64,000 nt of DNA from Capillidium heterosporum (taxonomy: Eukaryota > Entomophthoromycota > Entomophthoromycetes > Entomophthorales > Capillidiaceae): positions 310,001-374,000 of the forward strand of contig WBMQ01000008.1 in NCBI GenBank assembly GCA_016630905.1, written 5' to 3'. Below, piece by piece: positions 34,665-46,084 of this stretch. The notes beneath the pieces are model-generated. The model was not told where the DNA came from. It did not search any database and worked only from the letters and a program-made list of their open reading frames with translations. Made by a program: the position numbers and the translations under genes. How positions within the stretch are numbered: the stretch's first letter is position 1; each line of letters begins with the position of its first letter.

Positions 34665-35262
34665 ATGCTACCAGCTATCGACATTTATACATTCCTACTA
34701 TACTTTTTTGCATTCGTACATGCCGCCACCATCCTCCCACGAGTCTATTTCGACATAGCGATAAACGAACTGGATGTAGGCCGTATCGTCATGCAGCTAC
34801 GTAGCGACGTCGTGCCCAAGACAGCTGAGAACTTCCGAGTTTTATGTACCGGAGAAAAAGGCTTTGGCTACCGACATAGTAGGATCCATCGCATCGTTCC
34901 AAAGTCGGTAGCTCACGGTGGCGACTTTGTCAATTTCAACGGGTCCGGTGGCAGGTCCATCTACGGCAAAAGGTTTGTAGATGAGAGCTTTAAACTAAAG
35001 CATAGTGGTAAAGTAAGCAATGTAAATTGATGGCTAATAGATTGTAGGGAGGGGCAACTTGACTATGGCCAACTATGGAAAAAATACCAACGGGTCCCAG
35101 TTCTTCATTACGTTTGGGAAAGCTGTAGAACTGGATGGTAAGAATGTTGTCTTTGGGACGGTTATTGAGGGAATGGATGTGCTCGATAAGATAGAAGCGG
35201 AAGGTGCCGATTCTGGAAGACCTAGGCACCATGTTTATATCGTTAATAGCGGTCAACTTTAA
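34665..35262 (+). CDS. Secreted/ER cyclophilin (peptidyl-prolyl isomerase family), intact copy
   Basis: Exons 34665..35007 and 35048..35262 (intron 35008..35047), 185 residues. The start at the internal ATG gives a signal peptide ([20 protein letters not shown]); an upstream in-frame start at 34551 would hide it. The cyclophilin fold blocks are present ([78 protein letters not shown]). The active-site Arg is kept in HRIVP. Against human CypA, Phe60, Met61, Gln63, Trp121 and His126 are replaced by Ser, Val, His, Glu and Asn, so isomerase activity and cyclosporin binding may be weak. There is no HDEL-type ending, so it may be secreted. Confidence 0.88.
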
Positions 35263-38200
35263 ATACTCGTAAGGGCATACTGTATTTGACAATAAATTAA
35301 TTCATATTTTATAGAGAAGGTAATTGTGTTGTTTATAAGCCATAGATTTATTTATCTTTTGTTTGTAAGAGTAAATTAGTAACTGTCGATATAAAGGAGC
35401 ATCTAGTCAACAGATTTGTTAAACTATGCTTGGTTAAGTGCTTTAAAGATCCTAAGTTGAAATTTCAGGTGATATAAATATATATATTTGACATTGTAAT
35501 CCTTAAATTGAGTTTATATGTAAAGATATGCCAGTTAATATCATATTGTATTGTGTTTTTAAAATGTGCTTTTCGAAAGCTCTATATTTAAAGAACTAAA
35601 TTGTACATTATATCTATTAACTCTTTTTTAATTTACTTGAGTAGACAGCAGAAACAAATTTATAAGAATAGCCATCATATAAATGTTTTTATTGTGGGTA
35701 ACTGACAAAGTAGCGTATCGATACCAGCTCTACAATTCATTGCAGTAATCCTTTAGAGCAAAGCAGTTACCTTTAGGTATATTACATTGACAGATATTGC
35801 AAACTGTAGCTTCAAACATAGAGTCAATATCTAAACAAGAGCCTTTTGCCATCTCTTAATTGCCAAAGATAGCTTGGATAGAGATCCGTTTAGCAGTTAA
35901 CTCGCTTAAGGCAATCACTAAGTTGAACAATTCGCTCACTAGTGGATAGAAATTGATAGTGCATATGAAGGTTTCAGGCTCCAAATTCTTAACTGTGTTA
36001 TGATGGCTGTAGATGAGCTAAAAGATGTTACCGACTCAATTTTTGCGAATTCAAATCCCAACCAGGCATATCGGTTCAAATAGAGTAGAATTGGTGGCCA
36101 GGCAGGAAGCGTACGCGGTACGACGGAAGATGGGAGAAATCTTGTCATTTTTACGGTAGGTAGCATTTGCATGTAAAACGGAATCAAAGACGTTGAAAGC
36201 ATATTAAATGTCTTTTCATCAGTATACGTACCTACCTTAGTGATTTCCTGGAAAGCAGAAGCGCAAAACTCTTTTATTTCATCAAGGTGCTCGACATCCT
36301 TGTTCTTGTTTATTAGCAAGTTGAAACCATTGGTGTTGGGATCAAAACACCAGATGTTCTTGGCATCGGTGGCTTCTTAACCGTAATTCTCAACAAAGTG
36401 GTTAAAAAGAACGGCAGGGTTGTCGTTGGGAGTAACTTCGATTTCCTTGCATAGTGCTCCAGGTAAGGGTTCTACAATCATGTAAAGACAGTTGAGCTTA
36501 CTGAACGATGACTACACAGGTTTTCGAGATTTCTAACAGCTTCACAGTAATAAATGGCAGGATATTCAACTAAAATGGACACTGGCTTTTTTCTTTAAAG
36601 CCTTTTATACAGGAGTTAACGTAAGAAGATTAGATCCGCCAACAGCGATTTTCCTAGTAATGGAAGTCAAAGTTTCGATAGAGATATTGGGTTTGGAAAG
36701 GAGCTCAAGATGTTCGGTAAGTTTAGGTGTGTCAGAGTTGTTATTACAACTGACAGCAACTCCTATGACAGGGGTGTAGGTAGATTTCATTTGGATCTGG
36801 CTGTTGGTTAATTTACCATGTTTTCAAAATTTGAGTTATTTCTTGGGGATTTTAAGCTGCGATAGCTGTTACTTTGATATCATTCATTGAGCTAAATCGT
36901 ACTTCTATCTAGCATCGAATGGAGACTAGGTTTCCTTCTGGAGAATAAGGCAACAGATGGCTTTTAGGGGCATCTGGAAAACTACAAACTATATAATATT
37001 TTAGTTACGATGATAATAACAAAATCCAAACCAACAACTGCCTCTGTATCTAATCTACTGCTGATTGATTTACTCCTAGCCATTACTTTTGCCTAAAGCT
37101 TACATCACTTAACTCAGGATCCTATTCAATATAAAGAGCATCATCAAGTACTATACTACTTTAGCAATGTTTTCTAACTATAATTGAAGTGTGATCAAAG
37201 TGAAAATAGTATTTTTGAGTATACTCAGCCATATTGATAAGCTTGGCTAAATTTATGTTTCTCATCTCTAGGATTGACGAATGCATTAAGCTTCCTAATT
37301 ATACTTGAAAATTCTATTGTGTATAGTATACTTTTTAGGCAAATATCGCTTCCTCCATCGTACAACCTAAGGCTTTAAAAGTCAGAGGTATATCTTTCAA
37401 TTTATCCCTTACATTGTTCGATCACTATTAGTTGTACATTCCAGATGCTAAAATACATCAACATAACGGTTAGCTTATACTTTCTTTTACCAAAGCATAG
37501 TTCCTCACAACATTATTTCAAAGCTACTTTGGTCTTGATTATATTCCAGTTAGAAGTGCAAATATATTTGCCACTGCTGAAATCTAGTACGGTAGTGATG
37601 TCAAAACTTAGTCCAACTGATTCCTTAACTTAAGTCGCACCCCAGATCCAAGAGTCCAAATAAAACTCCATCCAAGATTATATGTCAGGTACCAAAAAGT
37701 TGGAGTTTTTAATAGATGGTGATACAAGATGATAGGGAGCTCTAACCATTTCCACTTGGGCATTTTCAAATATAAAACAAATTCAAGTTTTTGAGCTGAA
37801 CGTTAAACTTATATCCAGTTATTTCCAAGTGTACTATATATATTTTAGTATTTCACACTTTTAAATGAACACTAAAGTATATCTTGAATATATTTTCATG
37901 TGAATTTGCTTTGAATTGTGTTTTGAGTGGAAATGGCTAAAACCCTATAGATCGACGTAGAGATGTTGAAGCTTTAGCAAAAATAGATTTACAGAGGTGT
38001 TAGGATCATTGTCTAAGCCACCTTTACCTTTGCTCTCCTTACATAGATCTGTGTACAAGGGCTCAACGACCCTACTATCGTAATTGAACGTGTTGAACGA
38101 TTGTCATATCAGTTCTTGAGGAAAACACTAAGATCTTTCACTAAACTCAACAAAGGAATTTTTAGCTAAAGTCGCACACGAAAGTGGTACATTTCCAAGC

Positions 38201-38699
38201 CGTCGAGACAGTATTTTGATGAAAGGTGAACTTAGCCAATTATGTCGGCGCACTTAGTTTTGAAGATGGAGCAAGGTTACAGGATTCGATTGGAAGCGAA
38301 GTTTAGCATCATTAGGTAAGCTAGAGCAGATAGAAGATATTCGTACATTTGTAGTATCGACTACTGCTTGGATAGAGAAATTCCTGCATCCATTTCGCTA
38401 GTAAATGAGGCAAGGCAATCATCGAGTCTAACTTTTGAAAAAATATGTAGTTTGGAAATTTCATAATGGAATCATGTAAGGAATATGGAATTAGGCTAAA
38501 GTACTAGGAGCGTATCTATAGTTTAGAGGAAGTATCGTTGTCTCTAGACAATATCCTAATAAAATGGCGGCACTACCAAAGCATGATCAAATTCTCATAA
38601 GTGCTATTTTTTATTCAAAGTAAATACTCTACTGTTCAAAACCGGCATACATTTAAAATTATAAAGTATATTAAACAAAATAAATAAATAAACTCTACT
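35263..38699. other. Gene-poor stretch with coding remnants
   Basis: 3.4 kb without an intact gene. It holds the EF-2-like pseudogene (listed) and, around 37900-38500 plus strand, a coding-like remnant with several breaks (pieces such as NDPTIVIERVERLSYQFL). Its family is not recognised. Confidence 0.45.
35800..36790 (-). pseudogene. Translation elongation factor 2-like pseudogene
   Basis: Minus-strand pieces match EF-2 in order: MKSTYTPVIGVAV and SDTPKLTEHLELLSK (EF-2 'MKFSVSPVVQVAVE..DLPKLVEGLKRLSK'), then IVEPLPGALCKEIE, ATDAKNIWCFDPNTNGFNLL, LDEIKEFCASAFQ, then in another frame LHANATYRKNDKISPIFRRT ('LHADAIHRGGGQIIPTARR'), and a weak C-terminal block (PLVSELFNLVIALSELTAK). Several in-frame stops and at least one frame change separate them, and the GTPase domain is missing. 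It is a 3' fragment of a diverged EF-2 relative, decayed. Extent is approximate. Spliced introns were not seen in it. Confidence 0.8.
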
Positions 38700-40004
38700 T
38701 TAATTGAACCGTTGGTTGTTGAAGCTCCGATTCATCTGTTGGTTAGCTAAATTTCGCGAGTAGTTGGTTAAGTTGCCCAACTGGTGCTTCTGTTGGATAT
38801 GCTTCTGATGTTGCTGGACCAAATTGTGCATCATGGCACTATTAGGATCGTGTAAAGCCTTCAAGATGTTTAACAAATTGCTTTCGCGTGTACCTTTACG
38901 CTGCCACAGCTCATAGAAGCTTATCAGTTTTTGAGCGACTACCAGCACCTAGGGAAATGATATATATTTAATACATTTTCGTTAAAATTAGTAGATCTAC
39001 TTGTTCAAAGTCCAGATCGGATCTCAGAAAGAAGGCTTTGATGGCATTGGATGGGGTAAGTCGGTTGGTCTGGTCATCCATGATACCCTTGATCTTGTTG
39101 GGGGCATCCGTTTTGAAGAATTCGGGGTGTGATATACTGAGGTAGACGGCAGTTACTGCAATTATGTGAGGTGGATGGCACAGCACAATGTCAGAGCGGA
39201 AGCAGTCGTTGATTATGTTCCTTTAATATACTTGTATAAACAAACTTTAACTAGTGACAACCTTACCAAGCTTGCTGACTAGCAGGTTCCCTTATAGATA
39301 ACTTTTCTATATATCTAAAAAGCATAAGTATATGTAAAAGGTTAAAAGTTTACTCAGCAAAGGGGTGATACGGATGGAACACGGTTAGCCTACAGTTTAA
39401 AGTCTCCAGTAGGTAGAACTCAAATCTAGCTACATCTTTGTTCTCGTAAGGCACCGTTATCTTTGGTTCACAATCTACATCCAACATAAGTACATTGTAA
39501 AAAATTAAGACTACTTTTTAAAACGGCAATCGATTCAGAGAGTACATTGGTTAAGTGATAGGGGTACTCGTCGACTTTACCAGCTAGGTACATGCAGGTA
39601 ATAAGTACCAAAAAAGGTTCCGTTTTCTGAAAGCTATTTCTGTTGACAAATTCGATAAACAAATGCCAAAAAAGTAAAATCTACCTTAGGTAAAAACGCT
39701 TGAAATATATAATTGAGGTTGCTATATGCTTTTGTCGTATCGATAGAGCCCTTCCAATCTTTGCTAAAACTGAAAATAAAAAGTTGATTTGAATATATAT
39801 AGAGGAATGACAAATTACTTGAAGCGAAATATCCGTGCAGTAGCATAATCTCATCTTTCCCTACTTTCTTTACATCACTCCGTACTTCACTGTGAGAATA
39901 AGGGTCATCTATTAAGTAGTGCTTTCTGATTTAAGCTTTGTTAGTGTTGAAGTTTATTCAAATTGAAGTTACAGTTGTGTTGACTCCCAGTAGTTCGCTG
40001 CCAT
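38700..40004 (-). CDS. SSN8: Cyclin C of the Mediator CDK8 module
   Basis: Eight exons on the minus strand: 39973..40004, 39819..39889, 39685..39769, 39515..39639, 39354..39474, 39267..39314, 39001..39220, 38700..38948; 316 residues. The N-terminus MAANYWESTQL is the cyclin C hallmark. The cyclin box follows: ALSIRQKHIATSIIYFKRFY, NSFQKTEPFLVLITCMYLAGK, DEYPYHLTNVL, ARFEFYLLETLNCRLTVFHP, and a second fold (CHPPHIIAVTAVYLSI). The C-terminus is Gln/Asn-rich. It pairs with Cdk8/Ssn3 in the Mediator kinase module and controls RNA polymerase II genes. All intron phases agree; one exon is only 48 bases. Confidence 0.92.
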
Positions 40005-40347
40005 AGTTGCTTGTCCAAGTTGCTGAGAGGTTTGTTGTTTTGAATGAGGTTTGTCCTTCAACAAATGTCAGTACTGCCCCACAAAGTATATATAGTGTAG
40101 CCAATAATGTATACTAGTACTTCAAAGTACATTTGCTTTTATTGACCTTAATTCTTACCACATTCACTTTTTGATTGATATGTATAAATTGGGGTGTAAC
40201 TCTATAGGCAAGCATTCCATGATAAAGTATTTGTTGAAAGCATAAGCTACAAAATTTTACCCAGTAATTCGCTAAACTGATATTTCAAAAGCCATTAGAA
40301 GGCAAGCACATACATTCTTAAAAAAGAACGCTTGAGTTGAACCAGCA
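40005..40347. promoter_or_regulatory. Shared divergent promoter of cyclin C and TatD genes
   Basis: 343 bases between divergent ATGs; AT-rich. TATATATAGTG near 40088 could be TATA-like; no other site recognised. Confidence 0.35.
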
Positions 40348-41307
40348 ATGTCCAGTAAATCCAACAACAGTTTAAATCTAGATTTAGCAAACTTACATGA
40401 CGCCCACTGCCACATAACCGACCCACCATCAACCTCAATAAAAGTAGGTAAGTTGATTTTACAGTCCAGCCAAGTATCCGAATGGGAGAAAGTTACCCAA
40501 CTTTACCACAGCAACCCAAAGTTTATCCCAAGTTATGGAATCCATCCCTGGTTTATAAACTCCAACTACATTGATATAGAAAGTCTATCGAAGGATGAGG
40601 TAAACTTTCACGACAATGATAACTTTAAAAAATTTATATCGAAAACCAAAATCAAAATTCCAAATTGGACTAACCAGATTATCGACTATTTATTAGCTAA
40701 TGCAGATAGTATGATAGGAGAGATCGGCTTAGATAAAGTAGCAACCGACCCGGCAACCAAGTTAATTTACAACTTCGAAAAACAGATTGATCTATTCATC
40801 TTACAGCTACAACTAGCGGCAACCTTCAACAAAGTAGCATCTATTCACTGCGTAGGTTCTATCGAACCGATAACCCAAGTCTTCAAATCCATCAAGTCCG
40901 ATATTTTGAAAGAGGATACCGACCCAACCAAACTTTATCTACAATTCCCACCAAAGTTAGTACTACATTCATTTTCAGGCTCCGCAGAAAGTTTAAAAAC
41001 GATTTTAAGCCTGCTAAAATTTTCTAACCGCCAACTTAAAGCTTTAAAGGATAGGAATGTCAATGTTAAAGAACCAGACGTCTACTTTAGTTTTTCAAAG
41101 CTAGTCAACTTTAGGTATAAGCATCTTGATAAAGTTCTTTCAAGTGTACCCCTAGATAAGTTGCTGGTAGAGTCAGATTGTGCTAACGATGCATCAGTAG
41201 ATAGTTTAGTTAGTGAGATCACCTATTATATAGCTAAAGTTCTAAAGTTGAATATCGATGCATTAGTTGAAAAGTTAAGTACAAACTTTCAGAATTTATT
41301 AAAATAA
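40348..41307 (+). CDS. TatD-family metal-dependent hydrolase (Scn1-like)
   Basis: Intronless, 319 residues. Metal ligands of the TatD fold are visible: His20 and His22 (DAHCHI), Glu in MIGEIGLDKV, His in VASIHCVG, His in LVLHSFSGS, and Asp in LLVESDCAND. YGIHPWF is also typical. TatD enzymes are nucleases (3'-5' exonuclease or endonuclease). The eukaryotic relative Scn1 of fission yeast was found through Cut9, and this length and layout fit that branch. Cellular place unknown; no signal peptide. Confidence 0.88.
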   Translation: MSSKSNNSLNLDLANLHDAHCHITDPPSTSIKVGKLILQSSQVSEWEKVTQLYHSNPKFIPSYGIHPWFINSNYIDIESLSKDEVNFHDNDNFKKFISKTKIKIPNWTNQIIDYLLANADSMIGEIGLDKVATDPATKLIYNFEKQIDLFILQLQLAATFNKVASIHCVGSIEPITQVFKSIKSDILKEDTDPTKLYLQFPPKLVLHSFSGSAESLKTILSLLKFSNRQLKALKDRNVNVKEPDVYFSFSKLVNFRYKHLDKVLSSVPLDKLLVESDCANDASVDSLVSEITYYIAKVLKLNIDALVEKLSTNFQNLLK

Positions 41308-41366
41308 ACACATCTACCATATTGCTCTTTATTATATTTCCTTCTACCTTATCAATTAATAAATTT

Positions 41367-42150
41367 TTATCTCTTGTAAAACTCCTCGACCATATCCAAA
41401 AAGTACTGGTGCCATCTATAGTCCTCGGTCAGCTCGGGGTGGAACGAAGTACCCAATAGGAAGTTTTGCTTGACAGCGACAATAAAGGTATCCAACTTAT
41501 TATCCATGTTATCCTTCAAAGTGAATTCGGGTTGTTCGACCTTGGCTAAAATTTCGACATCTTGGTTCAGAATTTTGGTGATGACGGGAGCTCTTATAAA
41601 GAAGCAGTTGAAGGGTACAGTTGGGTTGCTTAGGCATGGTGTCAAGATGGACTTTTCGAAGGATTCGAGTTGGGTACCAAATTGGTTGCGGTTAACTGCT
41701 ATATCCAAGCCTCCTAATAGAGCTTGGCCACCCTTCTTGGCTTTGTCGGCGACTTGAGCTAGTAAGATTAAACCAGCACAAGTACCCTATTTAATTATAA
41801 AATAAAAAGTATTTGTAAGTATTAAAACATTGGAAAATGTAAATTTACCCAACAAGGTTTAGTTTTGACGAACTTGCGCAAAGGCTCCAAGAAGTTGTTA
41901 CGTTCGGCAATAAGGACCATAGCAGTTGATTCTCCGCCTGGTAAAATCAATCCATCGACTGAATTTAACTCTTGCTCGGTCTTCACCAACATTGTCTTGA
42001 ACTTCCCCTGGCTTATCTTGTCGATAATTACTTTGTGTTCGTGGAAAGCTCCCTGTAAAGCTGCATAATAAAATATCCATTAGCTTACTTCAAAATCTTT
42101 TTTCTAAACATACCTAGGATACCTATAGTAAATTCGGATAGTACGGTCAT
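41367..42150 (-). CDS. SNO1: Glutaminase subunit of pyridoxal 5'-phosphate synthase (PdxT/Sno)
   Basis: Three exons on the minus strand: 42114..42150, 41849..42060, 41367..41786; 222 residues. It is a class-I glutamine amidotransferase that feeds ammonia to the PdxS/Snz synthase for vitamin B6. Signatures: IGILALQGAFHEH at the N-terminus, LPGGESTAM, the nucleophile Cys in WGTCAGLILLA, and the His/Glu pair in SFHPELTED. The catalytic Cys motif straddles the second intron, which falls between Trp and Gly-Thr-Cys. In several fungi SNO sits beside SNZ; no SNZ partner is within this window. Confidence 0.93.
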
Positions 42151-42876
42151 AGTAAAACAGTTTCTAATAAATCAACTTTTGAAAGGAAAAAAAGTATTTA
42201 TATACAAAAAGCTAGTGCTGCAAGGTCCTCTATAAAACTAAATTTTTCGAACCGGAATCTTTGTGCTCGTAGAAAATTCCTATATTTAGCCTCAATAGTT
42301 GAAGCTGATTCTATTCTTTGAAATCTATCCAATGGTTTCCAATTTTCAAATCTCTTCAGCTTGTATGAGTCAGACTTTGTATCTTTAGAAACCTACTAAG
42401 TTTGTAGGAAACCTGCCTCTAAAGGTAAATTTATAGCTCCTTACCCCTTTTGAAATTGAAGTTTGGTGGTTTTGTATAAGCTTCAATGCAGATTAGTAAT
42501 GGAGCGATAGTAACGAGTATTGAAAAAACTGTGTATATGAAAGTTACAAGTAGTAAAGATAAAGGTTGATAGTTAAAAGAATTCTTTGATACTTTGGATT
42601 TTAATTTATGTAGCAATATTTAGTAGATGGTGAAAGGAGCATAAGGTCAAGTCAATTCAGTAGCATCAACTCTCACATTATATCAATGTTGTCGAAATCA
42701 ACCTACATTTAGTATTCAGAAACTATATAGATAGTGGAAAGTATATAAAGTGCAAAATGCAAGCTTATAAGCTATTATTATATTATACTACTAGTACGTG
42801 CTAATTAAAAAGTAAAAAACTAATTTTATTAAAGATTTCGGGAGGAGAGTGGTAAATATGTACCTAGATAAAGCTC
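42151..42876. other. Intergenic region
   Basis: AT-rich. A hydrophobic 61-codon frame on the minus strand (42431-42616) lacks an ATG and was not called. Confidence 0.4.
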
Positions 42877-44417
42877 CTATTGCTTTTGCTTTTTAGGCTT
42901 GGTAGCTTTGGGAGCAGTTACGGTAGCAGCATTTGAAGGCACTTGACTTCCCCGTCTAGGAATACCGAAATCTTCGAGATCGTCTCTATTGATAAGAATC
43001 GGTAACGACGAAGGTTTCAACAGACCTTTGCTAGGACTTTTCTCAGCGACTTCCTGGGTTGTAAAGTTGATGGACTCACCTTTTTGGAAACCTGAAAGTA
43101 AAGGTTAATATCGAATTATACTTTGGAAAAAAGTACTTTTGACAGAAATGGCATCGAGGTCCCACTTTACTCCTTTCTTACCGATGTCAATAGGTCTTCC
43201 ATTGACGTATACTGATACTTTGTGGGTGGAGATCAACTTCTCCTGTTTTACAGGGACGTGAGGCGTAACTTTGAAGGAACAGTGGGGGAACATAGGGAAC
43301 TTACCCTTGGCTGGTCCATCATTAGGGGGCATCCTACCTGGGGGGAATGGTCGTGAGGGAGAAGCGCTTGTTTTACTTTGAGCTTCTTCGGTGGGTACAA
43401 CCGATTTAGTTACCTCTACAGTGTTTTCAGTCTTAGGGATCTTCCTCTTTCGGCTACCCTCTTTAGATTCAGGTTCGGCTTGAGGAGCTGAATCGGAGTT
43501 TGAGGTGTCGATCGATTTGGAGCCGTGCGATTCGGCAGCTGAACTCTCATTAATAGAGATACTTTCAGCTACAAGTTCTTCAGTTAGGGAGAAACTGCTG
43601 GCGAGTTCATCGGCTAGTTGGTAGAGCACTTTTCGGGATCCACCGTAGCACTCTGAACTGGAACCTCCGGTAAAGGAAGCTTTCTTAAACATCGTTATCA
43701 AACTCATTTGGATATTCTGTTCCTTAAGGTCGTTGGCAAGTGGTAGAATGACTTCATTTTGGATCTTCTTGAGAATATCGGGTTTGGCACCGTTACTTAG
43801 TGGTGAAAGCATGGGCTGAAAAACGTGAACTAAAATTTCCTGGTCGTCAGCAAGTGAAAATACCTTCTTGAGTTCAGGGTAGAAGCAGTCGATGAAGTGA
43901 TTGCGTAGGCCTTTGGGGACTGTTGATTGCATGATTTCGGACTGAACCGAGTTTATCTCTTTAACTTTGTCGGCATCGTTGGAAACCTTTTTCAGTAATA
44001 GGTGAGTCGAGTTGATAAGTTTACGGACAAGCGCATAGTATTTATCGAGGCGGTGGCTGTCGATCTCATACCACTTTTTGTTGAGAATTCCGTAAAACCC
44101 CTTCAAAAAAAGAATGCTATATGGAAAATCGAACGAATGTACCATCTGTGTCATTTTGGTGGCAAGCTCTTGTTGGACTATAGGTTTAGGGGATAACCAG
44201 TAGTTGGTGAATACGCCTTGGAATATGAGTAAAGTTGTATTCATATCTAAATTGTTGTAGCTGGAAAAGAATTCGACGAAGGAATCGATGGCTTTTTCTC
44301 TTGTAGCATCATCTTAAAGACATTTAGAAAAACTATATCAAAAATGTTACCTGTTGAACCCAATTCGCGATTGAACTGTTGGATTTTCATAAACTCTGGG
44401 TCGGCTGTAAAAGACAT
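42877..44417 (-). CDS. RRP1: Ribosomal RNA processing protein Rrp1/Nop52
   Basis: Three exons on the minus strand: 44351..44417, 43137..44312, 42877..43091; 485 residues. The N-terminal helical domain is the Nop52 family: FNRELGSTDDATREKAIDSF, LLIFQGVFTNYWLSPKPIVQ, ILFLKGFYGILNKKWYEIDS, LDKYYALVRKLI, KGLRNHFIDCFYPEL. The C-terminal half is disordered with basic clusters (EGSRKRKIPKTE, PKATKPKKQKQ) that suit a nucleolar protein. Rrp1 acts in 27S pre-rRNA processing for the large ribosomal subunit. Confidence 0.9.
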
Positions 44418-45604
44418 CTTGAACCACTTTATATCGATATAGGTAGGTGAATATAAATCAAAGTTGTTTCCAATCTGCTGTAAAAAAGTTTTCTAAATTT
44501 GGTTTCAAGAGTTTGCTCACCGAGAGGCTTTGCTAATTGGCTATCCCATATGCAAATCTTTGTTGCAATTGTTAAATGACATGGCCAATAAACTCTTCTT
44601 CTAGCACATAAAGGATGAATATAGTTGCACTGTATTAGGCTAATATGGGCAAGGATGGTAAAACTTTGGCGTAGCTATGTTTTGAAACCATCCCATCAAG
44701 CTCTTATAAAATTAACAATATAAGGTTGCAATAGATTGTGATCAAAGCTTTATATAATTTTTGATAAGTATATTTGTTCAGAATTAATTAAGATCTGTAT
44801 ATGGTGCTCTATAGTAAATGTATTTAAATGTTGCTTATTATATACAGCTGTTTAGAATAGAACATGACATATACCGAAAATGTCTCTTTTATTATTGATA
44901 ATAACAAACCAATTAAAGTGATATAGAATTCGATATAATTCCATTTAATTAGCTATCCAAAAAGCCATTTCGAAGCTATATAGTTGCACAAATCAACCTT
45001 TCTTAATTAAGCTTTTAAAAGTAAATTGAAATGTCGCTATTTAGGTAAATATCTTAAGAGCCACAACTTTACATTATAGATATACTGCTTAGCTATGTAT
45101 GATTTGTACAATGCCTGGAGCATATTCACATACAAATAATGCTAGGTTTGGCAGTGGTCGTCTTTTCTTTTTTCTAAAAAAGTAGCTTATGCTATGTGTA
45201 TAAAATAGGTATATTACCTACATACTTGACATATAGTTGAATTATAGTTCAGTGAGATATCAATATGCTTTTATTTTATACTGTAAACCTAATCTACAGT
45301 TATATGTCACCATTTATCAAAGCTTATAGTAAGCATTTTACATCCTAAAAATATCAAGCTATAATGTTTCCAAATATAATATATGTAGCCAAAAATAAAA
45401 AACTATGTAATAAATCCATTAATTAATCAAATACCATCTAAAACCTTTTATGTATTGCTCTGTAAGGCTATCTTTGTTTCAATAAATCCTTTGCCACCAG
45501 CATCAGCATCATCATTTCCTATTAAAATCAAAAGTATTCTCCTGATGTTGAACCCATTTTCAACAACAAAATAGATATATATTTACCCAAATTTTTTCCA
45601 TTAT
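44418..45604. other. Intergenic region
   Basis: 1.2 kb AT-rich sequence up to the tRNA; nothing supportable. Confidence 0.4.
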
Positions 45605-45677
45605 GGGGTTGTAGCTCAATTGGTAGAGCGCTCGCTTTGCATGCGAGAGGCACGGGGATCGAAACCCTGCAGCTCCA
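45605..45677 (+). tRNA. tRNA-Ala (anticodon UGC)
   Basis: 73-base cloverleaf. Acceptor GGGGTTG pairs with CAGCTCC, discriminator A. D-arm TAGCTCAATTGGTAGAGC; anticodon stem CTCGC/GCGAG with loop TTTGCAT (anticodon TGC); T-stem CGGGG/CCCTG with loop ATCGAAA. No intron. The first T-loop base is A where T is usual. Internal promoters: A box TAGCTCAATTGG, B box GGGATCGAAACC (B-box consensus GGTTCGANTCC is a little off). Confidence 0.95.
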
Positions 45678-46084
45678 TATATATCTCTTTTTACATACAG
45701 ACAGTTTGGTTGGTAAAGGAAATTCTTTTTCTAACTCCATCTGAAATTGAAATTTGTGCCGTACAGCTTTGCTAATTATTTTTAATGGTCTTTATTGGAA
45801 GATGCCACTAGTTCCATAGATAATGTGCAGCTGTTTTTTCCAGTGTAAAGGAATTGAAGCTCTCCTCCACAAGATACATCTGAGTTTTCATGTAAGAGAA
45901 ATAAAACTGCTCATATTACTTAGTATCATTACTTACATTGCATTTTAATTATATACCACACATAAATATATCTAAATTTACAGCATATAATGAGATGAGA
46001 TGGAAAATAGTTTAATAGAAGATGTAGATCAACTCAACACTTACTTTGAGTTTAGTTGTAAAAATGATGGGGGCAATGTCCCTC
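45678..46084. other. Intergenic region
   Basis: AT-rich spacer between the tRNA and the carrier gene's stop; nothing seen. Confidence 0.4.

Larger units (their letters stand above)
31517..35091. repeat. Right arm of the 3.58 kb inverted duplication
   Basis: Reverse-complement partner of 15856..19431; one base shorter. Carries an MSC-domain copy with a frameshift and most of an intact cyclophilin gene that continues beyond the edge to 35262. The edge at 35091 falls inside the cyclophilin's second exon. Since the intact cyclophilin spans the edge here, this side is probably the original location. Confidence 0.97.

Noticed and set aside
15856-35091. Flip-flop mating-type locus
   Set aside because: The geometry fits, but no homeobox, HMG-box or alpha-box gene was seen in the arms, spacer or borders.
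39640-39684. Frameshift in cyclin C between YFKRFYL and NSFQ
   Set aside because: Using the other reading frame of the upstream exon (phase-2 junction) restores a perfect cyclin box, so a normal intron explains it.
42431-42616. Small hydrophobic minus-strand protein
   Set aside because: No ATG, no promoter or splice context.
45605-45677. tRNA pseudogene because of A at the first T-loop base
   Set aside because: All stems pair well and the anticodon loop is normal; one atypical T-loop base is not enough.
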